Assembly (NCBI RefSeq): GCF_014836845.1 | Contig: NZ_JACSQA010000018.1 | Location: 1 to 64,000, forward strand | Direction: 5' to 3' | Source: Ureibacillus galli | GTDB lineage: Bacteria; Bacillota; Bacilli; Bacillales_A; Planococcaceae | DNA: 64,000 nucleotides | Shown here: piece by piece, positions 1 through 11,410 of the stretch | How the letters are laid out: each line of letters starts with the position of its first letter | Position numbering within the stretch: the stretch's first letter is position 1 | Made by a program: the position numbers and the translations under genes | Notes under the pieces: generated by a model | What the model was told of the DNA's origin: nothing | Seen by the model: the letters and a program-made list of their open reading frames with translations, nothing else | Databases searched by the model: none

Positions 1-35
1 TTCAGAAACTATTACTTTTATTTTAAAAGAAAAAA

Positions 36-75
36 GACTGTAGGCAAACTCGAAATTTCGAGTTTGTCTACAGTC
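36..75. terminator. Long inverted repeat, probable terminator of a gene left of the window
   Basis: Two 20-nt arms (36-55 and 56-75) pair with one G-T wobble and almost no loop. A run of A on the left (27-35) gives a T tail when read on the minus strand. It is followed by a direct repeat of CGACATGTC (79-87 and 92-100) whose core GACATGTC is itself palindromic. No gene in the window uses it; it may belong to a gene outside the left edge. Confidence 0.4.
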
Positions 76-317
76 TGGCGACATGTCTAGTCGACATGTC
101 GTTTATACGATTTGTTTTTGTAAATATTAAACATTTATGGATTTAATATTTTTTTGAACTCTATGTAGATATATTGGATTACGACATAAGTTACATTTTT
201 GGAATTAAGAGATAATTTATTAATTTATATATATAATATATCCTTACTACATTTCAATTTATCTTTTTGTTAATATTATGTTACATAAAAAGTTAAATTT
301 TTAGGAGGGATATACCT
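76..317 (+). promoter_or_regulatory. AT-rich leader of the defence-like operon
   Basis: No ORF with a ribosome site is visible here. The stretch is very AT-rich with several TATAAT-like hexamers (for example around 225-240), so no single promoter can be picked by eye. A strong ribosome binding site (TAGGAGGGA, 301-309) sits just before the first gene at 318, so transcription of the operon must start within this stretch or further left. Confidence 0.35.
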
Positions 318-503
318 ATGAACAATTTCTTTAAAAACACTGATTTATATTATAATAATCGTTCTATAGAAATCGTTCAGTTATTTCCCTCCTTTAATTT
401 AGCAAAAATAAAGTACTCAGGAACTTCTGAAGAAATTACAGTAGATATTAATTTTATTGATAACCAAATTTCTAAGGAGAGCTATTTAACAATAAAAGTT
501 TGA
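318..503 (+). CDS. Small unknown protein, first gene of an ABC-3C-type operon
   Basis: I do not recognise this 61-residue protein. It has a good ribosome site (AGGAGGG, 303-309) and ends 12 nt before the nuclease gene, so it looks co-transcribed and real. The sequence has no membrane segment, no cysteine and no obvious DNA-binding motif; alternating hydrophobic residues in the middle (IEIVQLF, LAKIKY, EEITVDINF) suggest a small beta-rich fold. As the leading small gene of a toxin-like operon it could be an antitoxin, a regulator or an accessory subunit; that is inference from position only. Confidence 0.6.
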   Translation: MNNFFKNTDLYYNNRSIEIVQLFPSFNLAKIKYSGTSEEITVDINFIDNQISKESYLTIKV

Positions 504-515
504 AAGGAAAAACAA

Positions 516-1478
516 ATGATTTTTGACTTATTAGATTCCTCATTGGATGGAGATTTATGGGAAGAACTTATAGTGAAATGTTATAAATTGAAATACAATG
601 ACCAACATTTCACACCGATTCCTGCTGAATATCAAGGAGATGGAGGTATAGAAGGATTCACCAAATCAGGTGTCGCTATCCAATGTTATTGCCCTAATGA
701 TTCCAATTTATCTAATGACAAGCTTCACGAAAAGTTGCGCATTAAAATGACTAACGATATCAATAAATTTATTAATGTTGATTACATTAGTAAATTGAAA
801 AAATTAGGTATACCTATAATTAAAGAATGGCATTTTGTTATACCCGAATATCGAGATAAAAGAATCATAGAACATGCAGCTAAAAAAAAGGAACTCGTTT
901 TAAGCACTAGAGAAAAAGACTTACAATTATATGATTATATATCAGAAGATTTCGATATAATCATAAAAGTTGCTGATGATTATATGGTAGAGCTATCTAC
1001 TATAGTACGTTCCAAAATCACTAATGTTAAATTAAATATAGTATTAAATGAGAATAGTAAACCAAACTGGACAAGTTGTGATATTGATAAAATTAACAAT
1101 GTTAAGAGAAAATTAATAGCGATTCAACCTGATTTATCTAACTATCCTGATCAATTTAATGAATTATTAGATATGTATATGACTTTCTATATGTTAGGCA
1201 TTGAACAATTGGAAAGGTTAAATGATAACTTTCCAGATATTAGAAAAGATATTTTAGAACTAACTTCATCTTTCCGATCTGAAGTAACAATTAAAACATT
1301 ATTTAACACGGATAAAACATTAAATTCAAAATTATTCATTGAACTAGGTGAAACATTCGAAAAAAATTTGAGAAGAGACTTTGACTTTTTATCTAGTGCC
1401 TCAATTATGAATTTAAAAAATAATATTGTAGCAAGTTGGTTAGCAGATTGTTCAATGGAATTTAAAGGAGATATTTAA
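516..1478 (+). CDS. Mrr-like nuclease effector of an ABC-3C-type system
   Basis: The 320-residue protein begins with a restriction-endonuclease-like pattern: a helix with W15-E16-E17, then D42-G-G-I-E46 in the GDGGIE turn, then Q56-C-Y58 on the next strand. In Mrr-family nucleases this reads D ... (D/E/Q)xK; here the lysine position is tyrosine, a variant I associate with ABC-3C effectors. The C-terminal half (about 170-320) is helical and would be the domain that couples to the ATPase module. Neighbours fit: the middle component begins 2 nt downstream and an SMC-like ATPase ends the operon. Role (inference): nucleic-acid-cutting effector in anti-phage or plasmid defence. Whether it still cleaves without the lysine is unknown. 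Confidence 0.65.
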   Translation: MIFDLLDSSLDGDLWEELIVKCYKLKYNDQHFTPIPAEYQGDGGIEGFTKSGVAIQCYCPNDSNLSNDKLHEKLRIKMTNDINKFINVDYISKLKKLGIPIIKEWHFVIPEYRDKRIIEHAAKKKELVLSTREKDLQLYDYISEDFDIIIKVADDYMVELSTIVRSKITNVKLNIVLNENSKPNWTSCDIDKINNVKRKLIAIQPDLSNYPDQFNELLDMYMTFYMLGIEQLERLNDNFPDIRKDILELTSSFRSEVTIKTLFNTDKTLNSKLFIELGETFEKNLRRDFDFLSSASIMNLKNNIVASWLADCSMEFKGDI

Positions 1479-1479
1479 A

Positions 1480-1953
1480 TTGAAAAACAATATTCTTATT
1501 CCAACTGAATATGTTAAATTTGATGCAAAACCAGATGCTGTACCATATAAATATCGATTAAGTTATAGAATATCTATTACATGTCTAATATTAAAGATTA
1601 CAGGTGGAAGAAGCGGATGTTCCTTAACCAAGATACATCTAATCACTATTTCTATGTATTCCACTAAAAGTATGGACCATCTATTAGCTTATTTAAATGA
1701 ACCAAAATCAAATTTTTTAACACTAAGATTTGATCCGGCAGTCAATAAAACAATTAATTTTATGCTTGCAGACAAAATTATATATCAACAAAAAAATGGA
1801 CTATTTAGACTCTCTGATAAAGGAAAAAAATTCACTCAAAAATTAATTCGCTCAAATGAATTATTAATTTCTGAGAAAAATTTTCTAAATAATATCTCTA
1901 CTCATTTATCAGAAGATATTATAAAAAATATTAGCAATACTCTTCTGGGGTGA
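1480..1953 (+). CDS. Middle component of an ABC-3C-type system (winged-helix-like)
   Basis: This is a 157-residue protein with a TTG start at 1480 chosen because AAAGGAG (1464-1470) lies at proper spacing and no ATG fits. The segment from about residue 75 to 125 (FLTLRFDPAVNKTINFMLADKI region, then a GLFRLSDKGK turn) looks like a winged helix in which the wing carries LSDKGK, common in the middle components of ABC-three-component systems. It sits between the nuclease-like effector and the ATPase, with translation coupled to both. Its proposed job in the family is to link ATPase and effector; assignment rests on position, size and the winged-helix pattern rather than on clear sequence recognition. 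Confidence 0.55.
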   Translation: MKNNILIPTEYVKFDAKPDAVPYKYRLSYRISITCLILKITGGRSGCSLTKIHLITISMYSTKSMDHLLAYLNEPKSNFLTLRFDPAVNKTINFMLADKIIYQQKNGLFRLSDKGKKFTQKLIRSNELLISEKNFLNNISTHLSEDIIKNISNTLLG

Positions 1954-1958
1954 TAAAA

Positions 1959-3968
1959 GTGTTAACAATTAATGAAATAAAAATTGACATTGAAACAAAT
2001 TTGAAACGATTTAGTTTTTCAAGCATTTTTAAAAAAGGTGTTAATTTAATATACAGCGAAGGTAATACAGTTGGGAAAAGTTCTGTAATCTCTGCAATTT
2101 ACTATGCTATTGGATTAGAAGAGATAATTGGGGGCAAAGGTCCAAATGTATTAAGTTCTGCTTTTAAAACACAAATTGAATATGATGAAAAAGAAATACC
2201 TGTTTTAGAGTCAAAAGTATATTTAGAAATATCAAATGGAATTGAACCTATTACAATATTTAGAGCAGCAAAGTCTACTACACGTGGGCCAAATTTAATT
2301 ACAGTATATTTTTCAAGTTTAGATAAAATTAATGATCTTAATATTAAAAAAGAAGATTATTACGTTCATTTGCATAATTCTGCAAAACATAAAAAAGGTT
2401 TCTATACATTTTTAGAATCATTTTTACAATTAAATTTACCCTATGTACCTAGTAAAAATGAAGAGGAAAGGAAATTATATCTCCAATTAATATTTTCTTC
2501 GATGTTTATTGAACAAAAACGTGGCTGGGGTGATATTTTTTCGGGTATGCCCTATTATGATATACTGGACCAAAAAAAACGTGTTATTGAATATATTTTA
2601 GGATTAGATACACTCGCAAATGAAAAGTTAAAGTATTCCTTAAAGAATGAAGAGAAACTTTTAAAAGAGAAATGGGAAAATTTATATAAACAATATAGTA
2701 TTAAATTAAATCCCTATAAACTTGAATTAAAAGGCATCAACAAAAACATACATATAATAGAAAAAGACTCCATAGATATAATCTATACAGATAATGAATT
2801 AAATTATGATATCGAAGAATATATAAAAATTTTAGAAGATGAATTACAAGAATTAAATAAAGTTAAGATTAAAAAAAAGGAAAATCTAGAATCCTTAATT
2901 AAAGAAGTAGAAGAAACAAAAAATAGTATTAAAGAATTTGAAGACAAACTTAAAAATACTACTGAATATTATGATAAAGAACTTTCAAGTTTAAAACACT
3001 TGCAAAATAGTTTAGAAATGATAAATATTGACATTTTAAATAATAAAGATGCCTTAAAACTACAAAATTTAGGGTCGTTGGAGAAGTTTAAGACTTTTGA
3101 TAATTTTTGCCCAACATGTGAACAACCTATTCAAGATACTATTTTAACTAATCAAATGTCTACTAATATAATGAGTATTGAAGAAAATATAAATCATTTA
3201 GAATCTCAGAAAAAATTATTTGAGTATGCAATATCCCAAAAAGAAAATACTATCTTTAAATTAAAAGAGGATATTAATACATATAGAACTTCTATCAAAA
3301 AACTATATTTTCTATTGCAAATTACTAATAACGATTTATATTCACCAGTTGAGACATATTCAGAAAAAAGTGTTTATAGAAAAGTAGAACTTCAAAAATT
3401 AATTTATGATTTAAATGAAGTTATATTGTTAAAAACTGAAATCAATGAGTCATTCTATAACTTATCTTCTGAATGGAAATTAAATCAGGAAAGTATTTTA
3501 AAACTTCCTAATAGTAACCTTACATTTAAAGATATAAATAAATTGGATAAATTACGTGCATACTTTATAGAGAACTTGAATACTTTTGGATATAGAAGCT
3601 CATTAGATATTAATAAAGTACAAATATCTAAAGATACCTACATGCCAATGATTGAACAGTTTGATATGAAATTTGATTCCTCTGCAAGTGATCATATTAG
3701 AAGAATCTGGGCATTTACCATAGCTTTATTGCAAACATCTATTGAAATGAATGGAAATCATCCAGGAATATTAATATTTGATGAACCTGGACAACATAGC
3801 ATCATTGTAGACGATATGAAAAAATTCTTTAATGTATTGAGTAAAATTAAAGGTGTTCAGATAATTATAGGAATTACTATAAAAGAAAGTGATATTAGAA
3901 AAGTAGTGCTTGAAGAAGTGCAAACCGGTTCTTTCGGAATTCCACTTATAAATCGAGCTTTTAGTTAA
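1959..3968 (+). CDS. SMC/Rad50-like ABC ATPase with CPTC hook motif (DUF2326-like, ABC-3C)
   Basis: The protein is about 669 residues. A Walker A loop, EGNTVGKSS, lies at about 34-42; its first glycine is replaced by glutamate. Long charged coiled coils (about 210-360 and 390-560) flank a central C384-P-T-C387, like the zinc-hook cysteines of Rad50-type proteins. The Walker B motif ILIFDEPGQH (D608) is near the C-terminus. This head-coil-hook-coil-head plan matches DUF2326 ATPases of ABC-three-component systems. Two starts are possible: GTG 1950, which overlaps the previous stop, or GTG 1959. I prefer 1959 because GGGGTGAT (1947-1954) is then correctly spaced. Probable role (inference): DNA- or end-sensing ATPase that licenses the nuclease. 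Confidence 0.7.
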   Translation: MLTINEIKIDIETNLKRFSFSSIFKKGVNLIYSEGNTVGKSSVISAIYYAIGLEEIIGGKGPNVLSSAFKTQIEYDEKEIPVLESKVYLEISNGIEPITIFRAAKSTTRGPNLITVYFSSLDKINDLNIKKEDYYVHLHNSAKHKKGFYTFLESFLQLNLPYVPSKNEEERKLYLQLIFSSMFIEQKRGWGDIFSGMPYYDILDQKKRVIEYILGLDTLANEKLKYSLKNEEKLLKEKWENLYKQYSIKLNPYKLELKGINKNIHIIEKDSIDIIYTDNELNYDIEEYIKILEDELQELNKVKIKKKENLESLIKEVEETKNSIKEFEDKLKNTTEYYDKELSSLKHLQNSLEMINIDILNNKDALKLQNLGSLEKFKTFDNFCPTCEQPIQDTILTNQMSTNIMSIEENINHLESQKKLFEYAISQKENTIFKLKEDINTYRTSIKKLYFLLQITNNDLYSPVETYSEKSVYRKVELQKLIYDLNEVILLKTEINESFYNLSSEWKLNQESILKLPNSNLTFKDINKLDKLRAYFIENLNTFGYRSSLDINKVQISKDTYMPMIEQFDMKFDSSASDHIRRIWAFTIALLQTSIEMNGNHPGILIFDEPGQHSIIVDDMKKFFNVLSKIKGVQIIIGITIKESDIRKVVLEEVQTGSFGIPLINRAFS

Positions 3969-3972
3969 TATA

Positions 3973-3998
3973 AACCCCACTACCCAAAAGTGGGGTTT
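3973..3998 (+). terminator. Intrinsic terminator of the ABC-3C operon
   Basis: AACCCCACT and AGTGGGGTT arms enclose a short loop and are followed by TTGTTTT. It lies 4 nt after the ATPase stop codon. Confidence 0.8.
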
Positions 3999-4014
3999 TG
4001 TTTTATACTAAGAC

Positions 4015-4028
4015 AGAACATTTGTTCC
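4015..4028. promoter_or_regulatory. Candidate LexA/SOS box upstream of the broken ImmA/IrrE gene
   Basis: AGAACATTTGTTCC contains GAAC-N4-GTTC, the core of the Bacillus LexA box (consensus CGAACRNRYGTTYC), with two departures from the full consensus. It lies about 30 nt before the peptidase start. A core match of this length is expected about once by chance in a window of this size, so position is the main support. Confidence 0.3.
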
Positions 4029-4059
4029 TATTTTGTTTCAATGTATTGGTGATGGTAGT

Positions 4060-4542
4060 ATGTATAACTCTAGTCATATAGAGGATTTTGTAAAGGAATT
4101 GTATACAAGAATTGATATCTTTGAACCACTACAACTTAATTTTAAAATAATATCTTCAAAACTAGGAATAAGAATATTCTACTGGAATGAACCCAGTCAG
4201 GCACTTTTTTTAAATAATTATTCATACATATTCTTAAATGCTCACTTAACCGAGCAAGCTATGTGGCAGGATTTTTGTCATGAATAAGCTCATGTTTTAT
4301 TCCATGTTGGGAATCAAAGGACGATGACAAAAAGCTTTAGAGAATATCAGGAAGCAAAAGCAAATAACTTTATGTACCACGTTCCCACTTTCATGTTGGA
4401 ACAACTAGAAATTACTGATTATACGAATGAATCTATAAAGTTAATACAATCATTATTTAATGTCGAAAAGGCATTTGCTTTACATCGTTTAACCCAATAC
4501 TTAAATAAAAAGTTTTTTATGCTAAATTCGCATGGTGCTTAA
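4060..4542 (+). pseudogene. ImmA/IrrE-type metallopeptidase, broken by a stop inside its HExxH motif
   Basis: The reading frame from ATG 4060 runs to 4542 with a single TAA at 4285-4287. Reading through it gives DFCHE-stop-AHVLFHVGNQR, then EAKANNFMYHVPTFMLEQ, the standard ImmA/IrrE pattern of HExxH zinc ligands followed by an E-x-A-N-x-F third-ligand helix. The stop replaces the x of HExxH (usually L, where TTA to TAA is one base change). ImmA peptidases cleave phage-type repressors and are SOS- or signal-linked in integrative elements. No partner repressor is visible. A preferred start at 4060 has GGTGATGG upstream. The downstream half could in principle be translated from ATG 4324 but would lack the zinc motif. 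Confidence 0.8.
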
Positions 4543-4591
4543 TTTTTAACTTTTCTATATTTAATTTTAAATTCAGATGGAAGGTGAGATT

Positions 4592-5740
4592 ATGGCTAGT
4601 TTTCGTAAAATAAATGGTACTTGGGAATATCGAATTCGCTTCAAGGATATTGCTAGTGGTAAATGGAAAGAAAAGTCAAAACGTTGATTCTCTACAAAAA
4701 AAGAGGCACAATTAGCTGCAAACGAAGAAGAATTAAAATTTGAGTACTATGGGGTTCAAGAAGATGGTAAAGAAACTCTAAATGAATTTCTTTTGAAGTG
4801 GTTTGAACTTTATAAACGACCAAACTTAAAACAATCAACAGTTGATTTGCAAGAACGAAATACCAAGAATAATATACTCCCTAGATGGGGTAATTATAAA
4901 CTAAAAGAAATTACGAGATTGGAATATAAAGAATGGTTAACAGATTTAAGCGAACATTATTCAGAAGGGTCTATCCGAAGAATTCATAGTATTATGAGTA
5001 CTGCTATGCACGATGCTGTACACGAATTTCGAATACTCCGTGAAAATCCAATATCACGTATGAAAATTCCAAAATTAGCGGAGGAACATAAGATTAAGTA
5101 TTTTTCTGTAGAAGAAATGGAAAAATTGATTAGTATTGCAAAAGAAAAAAAAGCAAAATACAGAGAATCCAATCAGCATTACACACTAATATATTTTTTG
5201 TTTCACACCAGATTACGAATTGGTGAAGCTCTTGCATTAACTTGGGACGATATAAATTTTGAACATGCTCAAGTATCTGTTGATAAGACCTGTAGATATA
5301 AAGATAAAGGCAAGGAAGTTGTCATTACCAGTACGAAAACGACTTCAAGTGAACGTATTATTGAAATTGATATCGATACTTTAGAAGTATTAAAAGAATA
5401 TAAAAAAAATCAACAAGATATGTATTCCAAGTTTAATTATTATAAAAAGCCTGAGAATGATCTGATTTTCCATACACCTACCGGAGAATATTGGAGGGCT
5501 AATGTCATTCGGGAACAATTTAAAGTCTTTTGCAAAAGAGCAGGAATTTCAGAACTATCACCACATGCATGCAGACATTCTCATGCAGTTCACTTACTTG
5601 AAGCAGGAGCAGATATTAAATACATTTCAGAGAGACTTGGACATAAGTCTGTTGAGACTACTTACGATACCTATACACACATAACAAAAAAGATCGAGCG
5701 CAATGCACTCGACCTGTACAAAAAATATTTAAAATCATAA
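4592..5740 (+). pseudogene. Tyrosine integrase, broken by a stop at codon 32
   Basis: From ATG 4592 (after AAGGTGAG) the frame encodes an AP2-like N-terminal arm-binding domain (MASFRKINGTWEYRIR...KEKSKR), meets TGA at 4685-4687, and continues in frame ([11 protein letters not shown]) to the stop at 5740. This would be a 382-residue integrase. All catalytic residues are present downstream: R in [30 protein letters not shown] with the nucleophilic tyrosine. The usual glycine before LRIGEAL is arginine. A product starting at an internal TTG (4793) would keep the core and catalytic domains but lose arm binding. It marks the right end of an integrated element whose left end is outside the window. 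A sequencing error is possible but the neighbour gene also carries a stop. Confidence 0.85.
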
Positions 5741-5815
5741 ATTTGTGGGGCGTTTGTGGGTTTGTGTTACTTTTACACCAACCACAAGGCCTTAACAGTA
5801 CTGATTTTATTGGAA
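5741..5815. other. Probable right junction of the integrated element (att region)
   Basis: This is the 75-bp gap between the integrase stop and the sufB stop codon. Tyrosine integrase genes usually abut their attachment site, so the junction should lie here or in the last bases of sufB. No hairpin with a T tail is visible here for the suf operon, so insertion may have displaced its terminator (inference). The exact core cannot be defined because the other end is not in the window. Confidence 0.4.
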
Positions 5816-7213
5816 TTAACCAATAGAACCTTCCATTTCGAATTTGATTAAACGGTTCATTTCTACTGCGTATTCCATTGGTAATTCTTTTGTGAATGGT
5901 TCGATGAAGCCCATTACGATCATTTCTGTTGCTTCACCTTCTGAAATACCACGGCTCATTAAGTAGAATAATTGCTCTTCAGATACTTTAGAAACTTTTG
6001 CTTCATGCTCTAAAGATACATTATCGTTTAAGATTTCGTTATATGGAATTGTATCAGATGTTGATTCGTTATCTAAAATTAACGTATCACATTCGATGTT
6101 AGAACGTGCACCTGTTGCTTTTTTACCAAATCGAACGATACCACGGTAAGTTACTTTACCACCTTGTTTAGAGATCGATTTAGAAACGATTGTTGAAGAT
6201 GTGTTTGGTGCTAAGTGAATCATTTTTGCACCAGCATCTTGGTGTTGACCTTTACCTGCAATCGCAATTGAAAGGGTCATACCACGAGCACCTTCACCTT
6301 TTAAAATACATGCTGGGTATTTCATCGTTAATTTTGAACCGATGTTACCATCAATCCATTCCATTGTACCGTTTTCTTCAACAACCGTACGTTTTGTAAC
6401 TAGGTTATATACGTTATTCGCCCAGTTTTGGATTGTTGTATAACGGCAGTAAGCATCTTTCTTAACGATAATTTCAACTACTGCTGAGTGAAGGGAGTTT
6501 GTTGTGTATACAGGAGCTGTACATCCTTCAACATAGTGAACACTTGAACCTTCATCAACAATAATTAACGTACGTTCGAATTGACCCATATTTTCAGAGT
6601 TAATACGGAAGTATGCTTGAAGTGGAGTATCTAATTTTACACCAGGTGGAACGTAAATGAATGATCCACCAGACCAAACAGCTGAGTTTAGAGCAGCAAA
6701 TTTGTTATCTGATGCTGGAATAACTGTACCCCAATATTGTTTGAAAATATCTTCATTTTCGCGTAATGCTGAATCCGTATCTTTGAAGACAATTCCTAGA
6801 TCTTCAAGATCTTTTTTCATGTTGTGGTAAACTACTTCAGATTCGTACTGAGCAGATACACCAGCTAAATATTTTTGTTCAGCTTCAGGAATACCTAATT
6901 TATCAAATGTAGCTTTGATTTCTTCCGGTACTTCATCCCAAGATTTTTGAGTTGCTTCAGATGGTTTTACATAGTAAGTAATTTCATCGAAGTTTAAAGC
7001 AGATAGGTCGCCACCCCATTGTGGCATTGGTTTAGAGTAGAAAATTTCTAACGCTTTTAAACGATAGTTTAACATCCACTCCGGTTCATTTTTCATATTT
7101 GAAATTTCACGGACGATTTCATCAGTTAATCCACGTTTTGAACGGAAAACTGAAACGTCTTTATCATGGAAGCCGTATTTGTAATCGCCGATATCAGGCA
7201 TTTTTTTCGCCAT
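5816..7213 (-). CDS. sufB: Fe-S cluster scaffold protein SufB
   Basis: The protein is 465 residues starting [14 protein letters not shown], chosen over an upstream extension because GGAGGAG (7221-7227) lies at the right distance. SufB forms the SufBC2D scaffold with SufC and SufD, where a nascent Fe-S cluster is assembled in the cytoplasm from sulfur passed by SufS/SufU. The C-terminal region has the beta-helix pattern with [13 protein letters not shown] and [20 protein letters not shown], typical of SufB/D, and ends with the family ending FEMEGSIG. It is the last gene of the sufCDSUB operon, 23 nt after sufU. An integrase pseudogene points at its 3' end. Confidence 0.97.
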   Translation of the reverse strand: MAKKMPDIGDYKYGFHDKDVSVFRSKRGLTDEIVREISNMKNEPEWMLNYRLKALEIFYSKPMPQWGGDLSALNFDEITYYVKPSEATQKSWDEVPEEIKATFDKLGIPEAEQKYLAGVSAQYESEVVYHNMKKDLEDLGIVFKDTDSALRENEDIFKQYWGTVIPASDNKFAALNSAVWSGGSFIYVPPGVKLDTPLQAYFRINSENMGQFERTLIIVDEGSSVHYVEGCTAPVYTTNSLHSAVVEIIVKKDAYCRYTTIQNWANNVYNLVTKRTVVEENGTMEWIDGNIGSKLTMKYPACILKGEGARGMTLSIAIAGKGQHQDAGAKMIHLAPNTSSTIVSKSISKQGGKVTYRGIVRFGKKATGARSNIECDTLILDNESTSDTIPYNEILNDNVSLEHEAKVSKVSEEQLFYLMSRGISEGEATEMIVMGFIEPFTKELPMEYAVEMNRLIKFEMEGSIG

Positions 7214-7236
7214 TTTTATTCTCCTCCGTTCAAAAA

Positions 7237-10191
<2,955 letters not shown>

Positions 10192-10210
10192 GTTGTTTCG
10201 CCCTCCTCTA

Positions 10211-10993
10211 TTAAGCTTCTTCTGTTACCGCGTCTGTATCTTCGATTCCTAATTCTTTTTTAATCCAGTCATAACCTTCTGCTTCTAAACGTTGAGCTAA
10301 TTCTGGACCGCCGGATTTTACAACGCGTCCTTGCATCATAACGTGTACATGATCAGGAGTAATGTAGTTTAATAAACGTTGGTAGTGAGTGATTGCAAGA
10401 CAGCCGAATCCTTCACCGCGCATTTCATTAATACCTTTTGCAACAACTTTTAATGCATCGATATCTAGACCTGAGTCGATTTCATCTAAAATAGCAAAAG
10501 TTGGTTTAATCATCATTAATTGAAGAATTTCATTACGTTTCTTTTCCCCACCAGAGAATCCTTCATTTAAATAACGTTGCGCCATATCTTGATCCATTTC
10601 TAGGAAATCCATAGCTTTATCTAATTCACGGATAAATTTCATTAATGAAATTTCATCGCCTTCTTCGCGACGAGCGTTAATAGCTGAACGGATGAAATCA
10701 GCGTTCGTTACACCTGAAATTTCAGAAGGATATTGCATTGCTAGGAATAAACCAGCTTTTGCACGTTCATCAACTTCCATTTCAAGAACGTTTTCACCAT
10801 CTATTTCAATAGTACCTGAAGTAACTTCATATTTAGGGTGACCCATAATAGCAGAAGCTAATGTAGATTTACCAGTACCATTTGGACCCATAATTGCGTG
10901 GACTTCGTTTGTATTAATTGTTAGGTTTACACCTTTTAAAATCTCTTTATCTTCAATTGAAACATGAAGATCTTTAATAACTAAAGTTGACAT
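10211..10993 (-). CDS. sufC: Fe-S assembly ATPase SufC
   Basis: The protein is 260 residues, an ABC-type ATPase not linked to a membrane. Walker A is GPNGTGKST (36-44), signature FSGGEKKRNEI and Walker B FAILDEIDSGLDIDALK, the last being the typical SufC variant. SufC powers conformational change of the SufBC2D scaffold. It is the first gene of the operon, with GGAGGT just upstream; a perfect palindrome lies between the probable promoter and this gene. Confidence 0.97.
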   Translation of the reverse strand: MSTLVIKDLHVSIEDKEILKGVNLTINTNEVHAIMGPNGTGKSTLASAIMGHPKYEVTSGTIEIDGENVLEMEVDERAKAGLFLAMQYPSEISGVTNADFIRSAINARREEGDEISLMKFIRELDKAMDFLEMDQDMAQRYLNEGFSGGEKKRNEILQLMMIKPTFAILDEIDSGLDIDALKVVAKGINEMRGEGFGCLAITHYQRLLNYITPDHVHVMMQGRVVKSGGPELAQRLEAEGYDWIKKELGIEDTDAVTEEA

Positions 10994-11018
10994 TATATTA
11001 CCTCCGTAGTTGCGAGTT

Positions 11019-11035
11019 AAATGGTAGTACCATTT
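11019..11035. promoter_or_regulatory. Perfect palindrome in the suf leader, candidate operator
   Basis: AAATGGTA-G-TACCATTT is a perfect 8-1-8 dyad about 25 nt upstream of sufC and downstream of a possible -10 element. It has no T tail, so it is not a terminator. It could bind a regulator or fold in the mRNA next to the ribosome site. Confidence 0.45.
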
Positions 11036-11069
11036 CTAATTTATTATCATTCTAATCTTACCCGAAAAC

Positions 11070-11098
11070 ATCATAGCATGCAAAAGATTTATTTCATA
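11070..11098 (-). promoter_or_regulatory. Possible promoter of the sufCDSUB operon
   Basis: On the minus strand TATGAT (11070-11075) is a good -10 element. The -35 hexamer 17 nt upstream (TATGAA) is poor, so the call is tentative. Confidence 0.35.
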
Positions 11099-11365
11099 AT
11101 CATTAGATTTCAACTAAAACCATTATTATATTGATGTTTTACACATTTTTTCAGTTTAGAGGAAAACTAATTTTTAAAAAAAGGTCAGAAATTCATTTTC
11201 AATAAAAGAATACTAATTGAGAATAGATTTCAAATATCATAGAGTAAAAAATAATGTTAATCCATGAAAATAGAGACTTAAGTAGTTTTCCTTAGTATAA
11301 CCAATTCCTATACATGTTGCGAAGAAATTATATTAAAAAAGAATTTAATGAAAATCAAATAAAAA
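11099..11365. other. Intergenic stretch between suf and glt operons
   Basis: The sequence is AT-rich with no ORF carrying a ribosome site on either strand and no strong repeat. Apart from the suf promoter on its left and the gltD terminator on its right I see nothing in it. Confidence 0.5.
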
Positions 11366-11401
11366 GCGATTTTTGAGTTCTAACAGAAACCCAAAAATCG
11401 C
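11361..11401 (-). terminator. Intrinsic terminator of gltBD
   Basis: GCGATTTTTG (11366-11375) pairs with CAAAAATCGC (11392-11401), with a T run on the minus strand. It lies 10 nt after the gltD stop. Confidence 0.75.
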
Positions 11402-11410
11402 CTACTAAAT

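Noticed and set aside
79-100. Direct repeat of CGACATGTC near the left edge as a possible CRISPR or transposon end
   Set aside because: Only two copies with a 4-nt spacer, no further repeats and no transposase nearby.
4793-5740. Integrase as an intact 315-residue gene starting at TTG 4793
   Set aside because: The same frame carries a recognisable integrase N-terminal domain upstream of the TGA, so the gene is better described as broken.
11099-11365. Search for a small RNA or riboswitch in the suf-glt gap
   Set aside because: No conserved core, no strong promoter-terminator pair on one strand.
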